Origin: Photobacterium rosenbergii
GTDB lineage: Bacteria > Pseudomonadota > Gammaproteobacteria > Enterobacterales > Vibrionaceae
DNA: 64,000 nucleotides
Assembly (NCBI RefSeq): GCF_003026455.1
Contig: NZ_PYMB01000001.1
Coordinates: forward strand, 248,001 to 312,000
Direction of reading: 5' to 3'
Position 1 is the stretch's first letter. Each line of letters opens with the position of its first letter. The notes under the pieces were generated by a model that was given only the letters and a program-made list of their open reading frames with translations, was not told the DNA's origin and did not search any database. The position numbers and the translations under genes were made by a program. Positions 33,532 through 41,686 of this stretch are shown here, one piece after another.

Positions 33532-34650
33532 ATGTCAGTGGTTAAAACATCAAAATATCTTTTGGGTTTAGCTATTATCACGCTATTCTCAAATACAACA
33601 TATGCTTATACAAATATTGCACCTAGAATTCTTAATGGTGCAGATGCGAGTGCAGAAGAAGTTCCTTGGCAGGTGTATGTTGAAGTCCATGATGACATCA
33701 AAGGCAACTCTAGTTGTGGTGGTGTTGTATTAAATAATCACTGGATATTGACGGCAGCGCATTGTGTTAATGTTTCCATGGACGATAAATATTGGCAAGC
33801 AGCCCGTGCAGGAGATGTTTTTGTCGGTTCAGGAATGACGTCACTAAAAGATAATACTATGTCTGTCTCTGTAGCTGAAAAGGTGATTATTCACCCGGAC
33901 TATTTTAATGATATCCCGTATAAAGATATTGCTTTAATTAAACTACGTTATCCCGTTTCTGCGCGCGCTAAAGCGATAAAAATGATGAATCTAGAGGAGC
34001 AAAAAGCACTTGATATCGAGTTAGGTTTGGCAGTAGAAAATAATGTATTTGCGTCTGGTTGGGGGAGAACAAGTAACAATACTTCGCAGGTAGATACAAA
34101 ACGCTTTAATCTTCAAAAAACCTTACTTAACGGTGTTGATGATCAAACTTGCGCTAGCGCATGGGGGTTAGAAGATTGGTTTGATAAGCATGGTGATAAC
34201 TATTTATGTGCAAACTCTGAAGTTGCCGGTATGTGTAATGGTGACAGTGGTGGCCCATTGGTGTGGCAAGATAAAGACCATGTAGCCGATGCTGATAAGG
34301 GCTATCGCTTAGTCGGTATTACTAGTTTTGTACATAAATCCCGATGTGCTAACAGCAACTATCCAGATGTCTTTACTCAGGTGAGTGGCGTAAAAGAGTG
34401 GGTAGTCGATCATATCGATGGCTACCAAGAACCGACTGAAAAACTAGATTATGATGTTTTTCAGTCAGAGAACAACGTACCCGATGTCAATGAACCAGAG
34501 ACAAGAGACTCAGATCAGAAGCAAAGCTCATCGGGAGGAGGTTCAACAGACTATTTCTCGTTGTTATTTATCTTGTTAGTCACTCTGTTAAAGCGAACGA
34601 ATAACTTTTTCAACTCAACTGCCCAGCGTGTAATCCGTAATAGGAAATAA
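33532..34650 (+). CDS. Secreted trypsin-like serine protease with GlyGly-CTERM anchor
   Basis: The 372-residue S1 protease has a signal peptide of about 25 residues, then RILNGADASAEEVPWQV, the mature N-terminus after a short pro-region. The catalytic triad is LTAAHC (His), KDIALIKL (Asp) and GMCNGDSGGPLV (Ser). The C-terminus has a Gly/Ser patch (SSSGGGSTD) followed by a hydrophobic helix and basic cluster (LKRTNNF), the GlyGly-CTERM rhombosortase signal used with type II secretion in Vibrionaceae. Cell-surface release after cleavage is expected. Confidence 0.88.
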   Translation: MSVVKTSKYLLGLAIITLFSNTTYAYTNIAPRILNGADASAEEVPWQVYVEVHDDIKGNSSCGGVVLNNHWILTAAHCVNVSMDDKYWQAARAGDVFVGSGMTSLKDNTMSVSVAEKVIIHPDYFNDIPYKDIALIKLRYPVSARAKAIKMMNLEEQKALDIELGLAVENNVFASGWGRTSNNTSQVDTKRFNLQKTLLNGVDDQTCASAWGLEDWFDKHGDNYLCANSEVAGMCNGDSGGPLVWQDKDHVADADKGYRLVGITSFVHKSRCANSNYPDVFTQVSGVKEWVVDHIDGYQEPTEKLDYDVFQSENNVPDVNEPETRDSDQKQSSSGGGSTDYFSLLFILLVTLLKRTNNFFNSTAQRVIRNRK

Positions 34651-34822
34651 CAATGTATGGAATCGCAATAGCTTCCTTATACAGCTAGTTTATGGGGATC
34701 TATTGCGATATCTCCTTATGCTTATCGGTATACCCGTATCCGTTAAAAATAGATAACTATCGTATTATCTATAGTGTTATGTCATTCTAGTGCGATATAT
34801 CAATACCATTGCTGCATAGAAA

Positions 34823-35758
34823 ATGACAAAAACACTGCTTCTACCTATATTTGCTCTTTTATTATCTTCAACCGCGATTGCTGCACCGAATAACTTCAGT
34901 CACGCCAAAGTGTTAGCGAAAGAACATGTCTATTTTGACCGAACAGAAAAAGGGACGTTTTACTGCGGTTGTAACTATACATTCATGGGTAAAAGTGGTG
35001 GTCGGGTTGACCTGGATAGTTGTGGCTATGAAGTGCGTAAAAACCAGAATCGTGCCCAAAGGATAGAGTGGGAGCACATTGTCCCTGCCTCTAACTTTGG
35101 TAGAGCAAGGCAATGTTGGCAGGAGGGTGGCCGTAAAAATTGCGTGAAGACTGATCCTGTCTTTGCGGCAATGGAAGCTGACATGCATAACCTGACCCCT
35201 TCTATCGGAGAGGTCAACGGTGACCGCTCTAACTTCAACTTTAGTCAATTCAATGCTTCTGCTAGCCAGTACGGTCAATGTGACTTCAAAGTGGATTTCA
35301 AGAGCCGATCAGCCGAGCCTAGGAATGAGATCAAAGGTCAAATAGCTAGAACCTATTTCTATATGTTTGATCGTTACAATTTACCGATGTCCACTCAACA
35401 ACAACGTCTGCTGGTGGCATGGGACAGGCAGTATCCTGTATCGCAATGGGAGCTTGAGCGAAACCAACGAATTGCTAAACAAATGGGCCACGATAATCCA
35501 TTTGTAACAGGCAAAGCGGTTTGGCAAGTGGGCCATAAGAACAGTGGGCTTGGGCTAAAAACAGCCTTTGTATCCAAAGAGGCCAATAAGGTTACGGAAG
35601 CGGTGAGTCACATCCGTGGCAATAAAAATAGCAAGGTATACCATTTGCCTGCAGGCTGTCCTAGTTATGACCGTGTGAGTCCTAAGAATGTTGTAAACTT
35701 CAAGTCTGAGCAAGAAGCCATTTCTGCCGGTTACCGCAAGGCGGGTAATTGTTCATAA
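34823..35758 (+). CDS. Endonuclease I (Dns/EndA) fused to Ada-like metal-binding domain
   Basis: The 311-residue precursor has a signal peptide ([20 protein letters not shown]). The endonuclease I domain (about 25-235) has [34 protein letters not shown] with the catalytic His, and [20 protein letters not shown], as in secreted Dns/EndA nucleases. A C-terminal extension (about 255-311), [30 protein letters not shown] then [13 protein letters not shown], resembles the Ada metal-binding fold found in some secreted nucleases. The Vibrio Dns and E. coli EndA proteins lack it and are about 230 residues, so this is a longer form. It degrades extracellular DNA, limiting transformation and supplying nucleotides. 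Confidence 0.9.
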   Translation: MTKTLLLPIFALLLSSTAIAAPNNFSHAKVLAKEHVYFDRTEKGTFYCGCNYTFMGKSGGRVDLDSCGYEVRKNQNRAQRIEWEHIVPASNFGRARQCWQEGGRKNCVKTDPVFAAMEADMHNLTPSIGEVNGDRSNFNFSQFNASASQYGQCDFKVDFKSRSAEPRNEIKGQIARTYFYMFDRYNLPMSTQQQRLLVAWDRQYPVSQWELERNQRIAKQMGHDNPFVTGKAVWQVGHKNSGLGLKTAFVSKEANKVTEAVSHIRGNKNSKVYHLPAGCPSYDRVSPKNVVNFKSEQEAISAGYRKAGNCS

Positions 35759-35813
35759 AGAATGATTGAGCGTGGCTGGACTATGTTGTTCAGCCAACCT
35801 CGTTCTTTTATTT
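35758..35813 (+). terminator. Probable terminator after endonuclease gene
   Basis: An imperfect stem (AAGAA...GAG..TGGCTG with CAGCCA..CTC..TTCTT) around a short loop is followed by TTTATTT. It begins just after the stop codon. Confidence 0.6.
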
Positions 35814-36096
35814 CTCTCGTAGGGCACTTGCCCCTCCAAATCGCACTTTATCCTTCAAAATAGAGAAATGAGATTTCAATATTTGCATTAACGGCTCTAA
35901 TTTTAGTGATAGATGCTAAATTTGGAGTTTGTTTCTAAATGTAATTCCCCATTTACTAATATTTCTAGTTGTTTGTATTGGTAAAATCTGTGTTGTTGAT
36001 ATGCCATTTGTGCGCAGAGCAAATCTAAGCTTTTCGATAAGCAAACCTAATGATAATTTTGAAATGGTTCAGAATTGTTGATTTGCAAGGGTGTGT
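35814..36096. other. Intergenic region without recognised features
   Basis: This AT-rich spacer lies before the small membrane protein. Nothing beyond promoter-like AT-rich sequence was seen. Confidence 0.4.
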
Positions 36097-36396
36097 ATGG
36101 AGAGTTTGGTCGTTATTATTGCTGCAGTCTTATGGACGGCTGGGCGTTATAGTATCCATACAAAAGCTGAATGGCAGGGTAAATCATGGTTTATCAAAGG
36201 GTTAGCAATTACTATTGCAATTGTTCCTGCTACTTTTTTCTATCACTGGGACGCCTTGGTAACCTCAGCCTTCCTGTCTAGAAACGAGATTATTGCCTGT
36301 GAAATTTCATTACGCCTGTTTCTTATCGTAATGGCTATCCAAAGCTTGATGGGTATAGTGTTTTTGGTTAGCTCAAGGAAAAGCGGCCAGAAATAA
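36097..36396 (+). CDS. Small three-helix membrane protein, unknown
   Basis: The protein has 99 residues from the ATG at 36097, with AAGGGTG before it. Hydrophobic helices lie at about 3-15, 34-49 and 70-92, ending SSRKSGQK. No family is recognised. It is flanked by unrelated genes and looks monocistronic. Confidence 0.55.
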   Translation: MESLVVIIAAVLWTAGRYSIHTKAEWQGKSWFIKGLAITIAIVPATFFYHWDALVTSAFLSRNEIIACEISLRLFLIVMAIQSLMGIVFLVSSRKSGQK

Positions 36397-36448
36397 TGCC
36401 ATCACAACCATAATGGTTTGCTTTGATGGCACCACGATAACTCCACAG

Positions 36449-37132
36449 TTATTGCTCCGGTTCTGGCTCATTAGAAGAGGGAAGGCTGATCAGGCCAGTA
36501 CCCGCATCCCGGATCAAGTTAACGGGTGAGAGCAAGACGCCCTTAACTGCACCTTGTGTTGCTTGTTGGGTTAGTTGTTCACTTTTTTCAACAATTTCAT
36601 CCGTCTTGGCCAGTATTATTGGGACATCATTACGTAACTGCTCTGACTCTGCAATGACAGCAGGTATTGTCTGCTTCCTGTATCCTTCACTCTCGACCAA
36701 TATCTCTGGCAGGATATCCGTCCGGTAATGTTCCAGCTCATTAAGAGCGACGGGTAGGGTGGTCTTGTTCACCGTATCGACGATTTGAATAACAGAGGGC
36801 ACCGTTTCGCTGCGGATTGCCTGAACCTCATCAAGTATCAGTGGAATTTTCTGATCAACCGATGCCACTGTTTTGTTTACTTCCTCTACGGTCAATTGAA
36901 TATCGCCTGCCAATTGCAGGGCCTTTGGAGTTAGCTGTTCAAAGGTTTTTGCTACTATCAGCCATTGCTCAACCTCTAATTTATCCGCCGTAGCATTGAT
37001 ATCTGCTATTAGCTGTGGGTATGTATCGACAACTTTGTTGATCGTATTGGTGAAAGAGTAAACGGTGTAACCCAAATAAAAAATAGCGATAGCCAAAGCT
37101 AGCTGTATCGCTGACCCTAATCGATTTTGCAT
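36449..37132 (-). CDS. Membrane-anchored periplasmic protein with 15-residue repeats, unknown
   Basis: The 227-residue protein from the ATG at 37132 follows GGAAG; the in-frame ATG at 37144 has no ribosome site. An N-terminal signal anchor (about 7-28) precedes a long helical region. Residues about 96-184 contain six near-tandem 15-residue units starting with hydrophobic-Pro, for example LPEILVESEGYRKQT and IPAVIAESEQLRNDV. This suggests an elongated helical rod or solenoid. The tail (SLPSSNEPEPEQ) is acidic. I do not recognise a family; an envelope scaffold is possible. Confidence 0.6.
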   Translation of the reverse strand: MQNRLGSAIQLALAIAIFYLGYTVYSFTNTINKVVDTYPQLIADINATADKLEVEQWLIVAKTFEQLTPKALQLAGDIQLTVEEVNKTVASVDQKIPLILDEVQAIRSETVPSVIQIVDTVNKTTLPVALNELEHYRTDILPEILVESEGYRKQTIPAVIAESEQLRNDVPIILAKTDEIVEKSEQLTQQATQGAVKGVLLSPVNLIRDAGTGLISLPSSNEPEPEQ

Positions 37133-37285
37133 GATGGCTTCCATGTATTGTTTATACCTATACTAATCGATTATAAGCATATCGAATAGGAGTAACATAG
37201 GGTATTGAAGGCGAAAATGTGAATGGCAAGTGAATATTAACTTAAAAAATAGACAATAATTCATAAATGTTTATCTGTTTCTGTA

Positions 37286-37618
37286 TCAATCAACAAGTGT
37301 AGTTTTTGCCAATTTTTCACAATAGGGTTGTTTAGTTATTTGGTCACTTATATAAATCACCTTGATATCATTTTCGTGGAGGATAAATGCTACTCGGCAA
37401 CTAATAGTTGAAGTCAGAACTATTTTGTATTCTTGAATTCTGATGCCATTGTGCATCAGTTTTTGTGCGTACTTGATTTTGTAACTATTGCTGTTTAGGA
37501 GGGAGGGCAACCTTTCTTCAATATCTAATTCTATTTCTTTCTTATATCTTGCGTGTTTTGCGAAAAATCGACGCAAATGATTGTTGTTATCATAAGTCAC
37601 GGTGCCAAATAATTGCAT
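37286..37618 (-). CDS. Hypothetical protein, possible RelE-like fold
   Basis: This is a 110-residue protein from the ATG at 37618, with AAGGTGA seven bases upstream. A GTG at 37630 is less likely. The C-terminal half, EYKIVLTSTISCRVAFILHENDIKVIYISDQITK, loosely resembles the strand-strand-strand end of RelE/ParE-type toxins (R-x-x-F/Y then IKVIYI). No antitoxin gene is next to it, and the gene is AT-rich. The resemblance is weak, so function is unassigned. Confidence 0.45.
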   Translation of the reverse strand: MQLFGTVTYDNNNHLRRFFAKHARYKKEIELDIEERLPSLLNSNSYKIKYAQKLMHNGIRIQEYKIVLTSTISCRVAFILHENDIKVIYISDQITKQPYCEKLAKTTLVD

Positions 37619-37878
37619 GCTTAATATCACCTTTTAATATTTTACCACTGCGTCAGTTTATACCCTGTAGGGGAAGGGAAAACGTGATCTGGGCTATGCC
37701 CATGAGTGTTTGTAACACGTTGATTATGTTTCTAAGATTTATCAGATGAGCATTGAATTTGTTAAGAGGGGACTTAAACAAGGCGATGTTAGTTAAAAGG
37801 CCTATATCTGGGCATATGCATGGTTAAGGTATTGTGGATTTCCCATGCCCTTATCACTATCTAGGTATTTTTCTTTAG

Positions 37879-37902
37879 CGTTATATACTTTACTATATAA
37901 CG
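37879..37902. promoter_or_regulatory. ModE operator upstream of modABC
   Basis: CGTTATATA (37879-37887), six-base spacer, TATATAACG (37894-37902), a perfect inverted repeat that matches the E. coli ModE-molybdate box pattern. It lies 26 bp before modA, where it would block transcription when molybdate is plentiful. No modE gene is in the window. Confidence 0.93.
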
Positions 37903-37927
37903 GTGTTTTTGCTCGTAGGATCTAAAG

Positions 37928-38695
37928 ATGAAGTGCTTGAAAGCGGCCATTACCGCTATTGTTTTATCTGTATCGTCTTTTACAACGGTTGCTGCTGATA
38001 AGGTAACTGTGTTTGCAGCGTCGTCATTGACTAATGCTATGAATGATGTGGTATCAGCCTATGAGCAAAAGACCGGTGAAAAACCGACAGTTTCGTATGC
38101 GTCATCTTCAGCGTTAGCCCGTCAGATAGCACAGGGTGCGCCAGCTAATATCTATGTATCGGCTAATGAAAAATGGATGGATTATCTCTCTGGTCAGGGA
38201 GTGATTGAGGCATCAACGAGAAAACCGTTACTTCATAACAGTTTAGTGATGGTAGCGCCCAATAATTACCCTCAGCAGACAATTACCTTAGATGACTCAT
38301 TGGATTTCGCTAAAGCGCTAGACGGTACTCGTTTAGCAGTTGGTGATCCCAACCATGTCCCGGCAGGGATCTACACCAAAGAAGCGTTAGAAAGTATCGG
38401 TCTTTGGCAACAAGCTGAGCGGCTTCTCGCAAGGGCAAACAGCGTACGCGGTGCATTATTACTGGTAGAAAGACAAGAAGCGCTATTGGGCGTGGTTTAT
38501 AAAACAGATGCACTGATTTCAAACAAAGTAAAAATCGTCGGTGAGTTTCCAGCAGATAGCCACACCGCGATCAGTTACCCAGTTGCTATGGTCGAGGGGA
38601 GGGGAAATGAGAGTGCGAAAGCCTTCTATGACTTCCTTAATTCTGATGACGCTGCGGCTATTTTTTCTGAATACGGCTTCGAGGACATCCATTAG
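37928..38695 (+). CDS. modA: Molybdate ABC transporter periplasmic binding protein
   Basis: The 255-residue precursor has a signal peptide of about 22 residues (to VAA). The mature protein begins DKVTVFAASSLTNAMNDV, the ModA start with the oxyanion-binding serine pair, and has the anion-site SYASSSALARQIAQGAPANIYVSAN. It binds molybdate or tungstate in the periplasm and delivers it to ModBC. Its stop overlaps the modB GTG by one base. The perfect ModE box upstream agrees. Confidence 0.96.
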   Translation: MKCLKAAITAIVLSVSSFTTVAADKVTVFAASSLTNAMNDVVSAYEQKTGEKPTVSYASSSALARQIAQGAPANIYVSANEKWMDYLSGQGVIEASTRKPLLHNSLVMVAPNNYPQQTITLDDSLDFAKALDGTRLAVGDPNHVPAGIYTKEALESIGLWQQAERLLARANSVRGALLLVERQEALLGVVYKTDALISNKVKIVGEFPADSHTAISYPVAMVEGRGNESAKAFYDFLNSDDAAAIFSEYGFEDIH

Positions 38696-39384
38696 TGTTG
38701 ACGGAGTATGAAGTTCAAGCATTATTGCTGAGCTTGAAAATAGCCAGTGTTGCCGTGGTCGTTAGCTTACCATTTGGTGTTATCTGCGCATGGTTATTGG
38801 CCCGATGTCAGTTTGTTGGCAAATCACTGTTGGATGGCTTAGTACACTTACCTTTGGTTCTGCCTCCTGTTGTTATTGGTTATTTACTATTGGTATTGAT
38901 GGGACGACAGGGTGCTATAGGCAAAGCTCTTTATGAATGGTTTGGCCTGACATTCAGTTTTAGTTGGCGCGGGGCTGTTCTGGCGGTGGCTGTTGTCTCT
39001 TTTCCTTTGATGGTGCGCTCGATCCGATTGGCGCTCGAAAGCGTCGATTACAAGCTTGAACAGGCAGCTCGCACTTTAGGAGCAAGCCCGCTTAAAGTCT
39101 TTTTTACCATTACCTTACCGCTGACGCTCCCGGGTGTATTAACGGGTGCCATTTTGGCGTTTGCCCGTGCTCTGGGGGAATTTGGCGCAACCATTACGTT
39201 TGTCTCAAATATTCCTGGTGAAACACAAACTATCCCTTTGGCAATGTACTCATTTATAGAAACACCAGGTGCAGAAGATCAGGCTGCAAGATTATGTGTG
39301 ATTGCAATAGTAATAGCGCTCGCGTCTATATTCGCTTCTGAGTGGTTTTCACGCATGGCCAAACAGCGATTGGAGGCGAGATGA
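38695..39384 (+). CDS. modB: Molybdate ABC transporter permease
   Basis: The 229-residue permease has about five to six helices and an EAA loop, LEQAARTLGASPLKVFFTITLPLTLPGVLTG (about 122-152), typical of ModB. The start is GTG at 38695, sharing one base with the modA stop; it ends in an ATGA overlap with modC. Both overlaps show translational coupling of the importer. Confidence 0.95.
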   Translation: MLTEYEVQALLLSLKIASVAVVVSLPFGVICAWLLARCQFVGKSLLDGLVHLPLVLPPVVIGYLLLVLMGRQGAIGKALYEWFGLTFSFSWRGAVLAVAVVSFPLMVRSIRLALESVDYKLEQAARTLGASPLKVFFTITLPLTLPGVLTGAILAFARALGEFGATITFVSNIPGETQTIPLAMYSFIETPGAEDQAARLCVIAIVIALASIFASEWFSRMAKQRLEAR

Positions 39385-40466
39385 TCGAGATTGATGTCAG
39401 GCAAAAACTGGGTGATCTTGATATGGACATCCAACTTCAGCTACCAATGCAAGGTATCACCGCTATCTTTGGTCGCTCAGGTGCGGGCAAGACCTCGCTG
39501 ATTAACGTGTTGAGTGGATTAGCAACGCCTAATTCAGGGGCTATCTCCCTAGGTCAACATGTTCTTTATAACTCTCAGGCAGGGATTAATTTGCCGCCTG
39601 AGAAACGTCGCATTGGCTATGTCTTCCAAGATGCAAGGTTGTTTCCTCACTATACAGTGGCAGGTAACTTGCGGTATGGCTGTAAAACAGAAAATGTTGA
39701 GCAGTTCCAATCAGTGACCCAACTATTGGGCATTGAGCATCTTTTGAAACGTTATCCTGCGTCTTTATCTGGTGGTGAAAAACAACGGGTGGCAATTGGA
39801 AGAGCATTGCTATCCAACCCATCTATGTTGTTGATGGACGAACCCCTCGCCTCACTTGATCTTCCTCGTAAGCAAGAGCTTATGCCTTACCTTGAGCGAT
39901 TAGCAAAAGAAGTGAAGATCCCCATTGTCTATGTTACTCACAGTCTGGATGAGATCCTTCGTTTAGCTGATCATATGGCGATGATCCATCAAGGCAAGGT
40001 GGTAGTCTCAGGGCATATCAATAGCGTTTGGGGCTCGCCTGAGATGAGACCATGGTTGCCTGCGAAAGAACAGAGTTCACTGCTTAGCGCCCGGGTTAAT
40101 CATCATCACCCACATTATGCGTTAACCCAAGTGATGCTCAATCATGATGCTTATCTTTGGGTTAACCGACTGCAAAGTGTTCGTGGTGAGTGGGTGAGGG
40201 TTCGTGTCCACTCCAATGATGTTTCGTTGACCAAGGTAAGGTCGGAGCAAACCAGTATCCGTAATATCTTGTCGGCAAAGGTCGACAAGATACACCCTGT
40301 TGATGAACAGGAGCGCATAGAGGTACGGCTCAGGGTAGGGGAGGCGCAGCTATGGGCCAATATCACTAAGTGGGCAGCGGATGAGTTAGATTTGTCGGTT
40401 GGTGATAAAGTCTTCGCACAAATCAAAGGGGTAAGTGTGACCCAAGAAGATTTAGCTACCATGTAA
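39381..40466 (+). CDS. modC: Molybdate ABC transporter ATPase
   Basis: The 361-residue protein from the ATG at 39381 follows TTGGAGG. Motifs are Walker A FGRSGAGKTS, signature LSGGEKQRVAIGRALLS, Walker B LLMDEPLASLD and the switch VTHSLDEI. The C-terminal part (about 290-361) is a TOBE/Mop domain (ILSAKVDKIHPVDEQERIEVRLRVGEAQLWANIT) that binds oxyanion and regulates transport. It is the last gene of the operon; a terminator follows. Confidence 0.95.
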   Translation: MIEIDVRQKLGDLDMDIQLQLPMQGITAIFGRSGAGKTSLINVLSGLATPNSGAISLGQHVLYNSQAGINLPPEKRRIGYVFQDARLFPHYTVAGNLRYGCKTENVEQFQSVTQLLGIEHLLKRYPASLSGGEKQRVAIGRALLSNPSMLLMDEPLASLDLPRKQELMPYLERLAKEVKIPIVYVTHSLDEILRLADHMAMIHQGKVVVSGHINSVWGSPEMRPWLPAKEQSSLLSARVNHHHPHYALTQVMLNHDAYLWVNRLQSVRGEWVRVRVHSNDVSLTKVRSEQTSIRNILSAKVDKIHPVDEQERIEVRLRVGEAQLWANITKWAADELDLSVGDKVFAQIKGVSVTQEDLATM

Positions 40467-40486
40467 AGCCTTCCCGAAATTTTCTG

Positions 40487-40516
40487 AAAAGTACCGATAA
40501 ATATTGGTACTTTTTT
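40487..40516 (+). terminator. Rho-independent terminator after modC
   Basis: AAAAGTACC (40487-40495) and GGTACTTTT (40506-40514) around a ten-base loop, followed by TT. Confidence 0.9.
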
Positions 40517-40957
40517 ATTATTTATTAGTTACCTATATTATTAATTAAATATCTAGTATAACTATTTCACCATTATTATTATTGATTTTATATCATGCCT
40601 TCTTATTTTTAATTGATAAATATCTTTCTATTGTCAAAATTGAAAGTTTTGCTAGGCAATGACGTTAATTAATACCTACATTAACTATCTTGATGTGGGT
40701 TTTTATATAACTATATCTAATACAATGTCTTATGAGTGGTTTTATATTACTGTTGGCTTAAATTGTTTGTTAATTGTTTGTCAGGTTGAAGCGATTTTCA
40801 CCGTTGCATATTGAATGATTAAGCGGGGAGTAAGTATAGTGTGTTCCGTAAAAAGTGAGTAGCAAATTTATTTATTGTGTTTTATTAGGCTAAATAAATA
40901 CTAGCCTTAATGGTCTTTGGCGCTTTATAAAACACCAGATACAAAACAAGGTATGTT
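40517..40957. other. AT-rich gap with a terminator-like hairpin
   Basis: There is no coding sequence in 441 bp. ACCTACATTAA (40674-40684) and TTGATGTGGGT (40690-40700) form a stem with GU pairing, followed by TTTTTAT. This could be the 3' end of an unannotated small RNA on the plus strand, or an isolated hairpin. Promoter sequence for the CAP lipoprotein is expected near 40850-40950. Confidence 0.35.
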
Positions 40958-41617
40958 ATGAAAGTTTTACCCTTATTCGTATTGTCGTCACTCCTGTTGG
41001 TTGGCTGTGGTTCTGGCGGTTCAAGCTCTTCATCTTCATCCGGTACAGATAACTCAGGAAACCCAGTGAGCTTACCTGAAGATGGGCAAAATATAGGTAC
41101 GAATCCTGGTGATGATAATAATGTCGGCGGTGGTAATGATAATAATTCCGGCGATGATCAAGGAAATACCGACCCAGATCCAGCACCGGGCCCAGGTGAA
41201 ACTTTCGCAGAGCAAATGCTGTTTGCCGTAAACCAAGCACGTGCCGAAGAGCAAAACTGTGGCGGTCAAATCATGCCTGCAGTACCAGCTTTGACATGGG
41301 ACCTTGATTTACAGGATGCTGCATATGGCCACTCAGTTGATATGGCTAACTATAACTTCATGAGCCATACGGGGTCTAATGGTAGTTCGCCACAAGACCG
41401 TATTGAAGCAACGGGGTATTCGTGGTCGACTTGGGCAGAAAACGTAGCTGCTGGCCAAAAAGATATAAATGCTGTAATGGCTTCATGGATGAACAGCCCT
41501 GGCCACTGTAAGAACATTATGAATGGTAATGTCACAGAGATGGGTGCCGCATTTGCAGAAAACCCTGATGCACAGTACGGTATTTACTGGACCCAAGTCT
41601 TTGCTAAACCGCGTTAA
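40958..41617 (+). CDS. CAP (SCP/PR-1) domain lipoprotein
   Basis: The 219-residue precursor has a lipobox LLLVGC (about 13-18) that makes it a lipoprotein. A Ser/Gly/Asp/Asn-rich linker follows to about 85 (GGSSSSSSSG, GDDNNVGGGNDNNSG). The CAP domain (about 88-219) has the QARAEEQNC start, HSVDMANYNFMSHTGSNG, and WAENVAAGQ plus NSPGHCKNIMN, the standard four CAP motifs with His and Glu residues. CAP proteins act at the cell surface; the exact role is unknown. Confidence 0.9.
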   Translation: MKVLPLFVLSSLLLVGCGSGGSSSSSSSGTDNSGNPVSLPEDGQNIGTNPGDDNNVGGGNDNNSGDDQGNTDPDPAPGPGETFAEQMLFAVNQARAEEQNCGGQIMPAVPALTWDLDLQDAAYGHSVDMANYNFMSHTGSNGSSPQDRIEATGYSWSTWAENVAAGQKDINAVMASWMNSPGHCKNIMNGNVTEMGAAFAENPDAQYGIYWTQVFAKPR

Positions 41618-41646
41618 TTCATGGTTAATCAGTAATAATGATATGC

Positions 41647-41670
41647 AAGCCGCTAGTTGAAGCGGCTTTG
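41647..41670. terminator. Hairpin between CAP lipoprotein and DedA-LssY genes
   Basis: AAGCCGCT (41647-41654), loop AGTTGA, AGCGGCTT (41661-41668) between convergent genes; likely bidirectional terminator. Confidence 0.85.
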
Positions 41671-41686
41671 CTATTTTATAGTCTTG

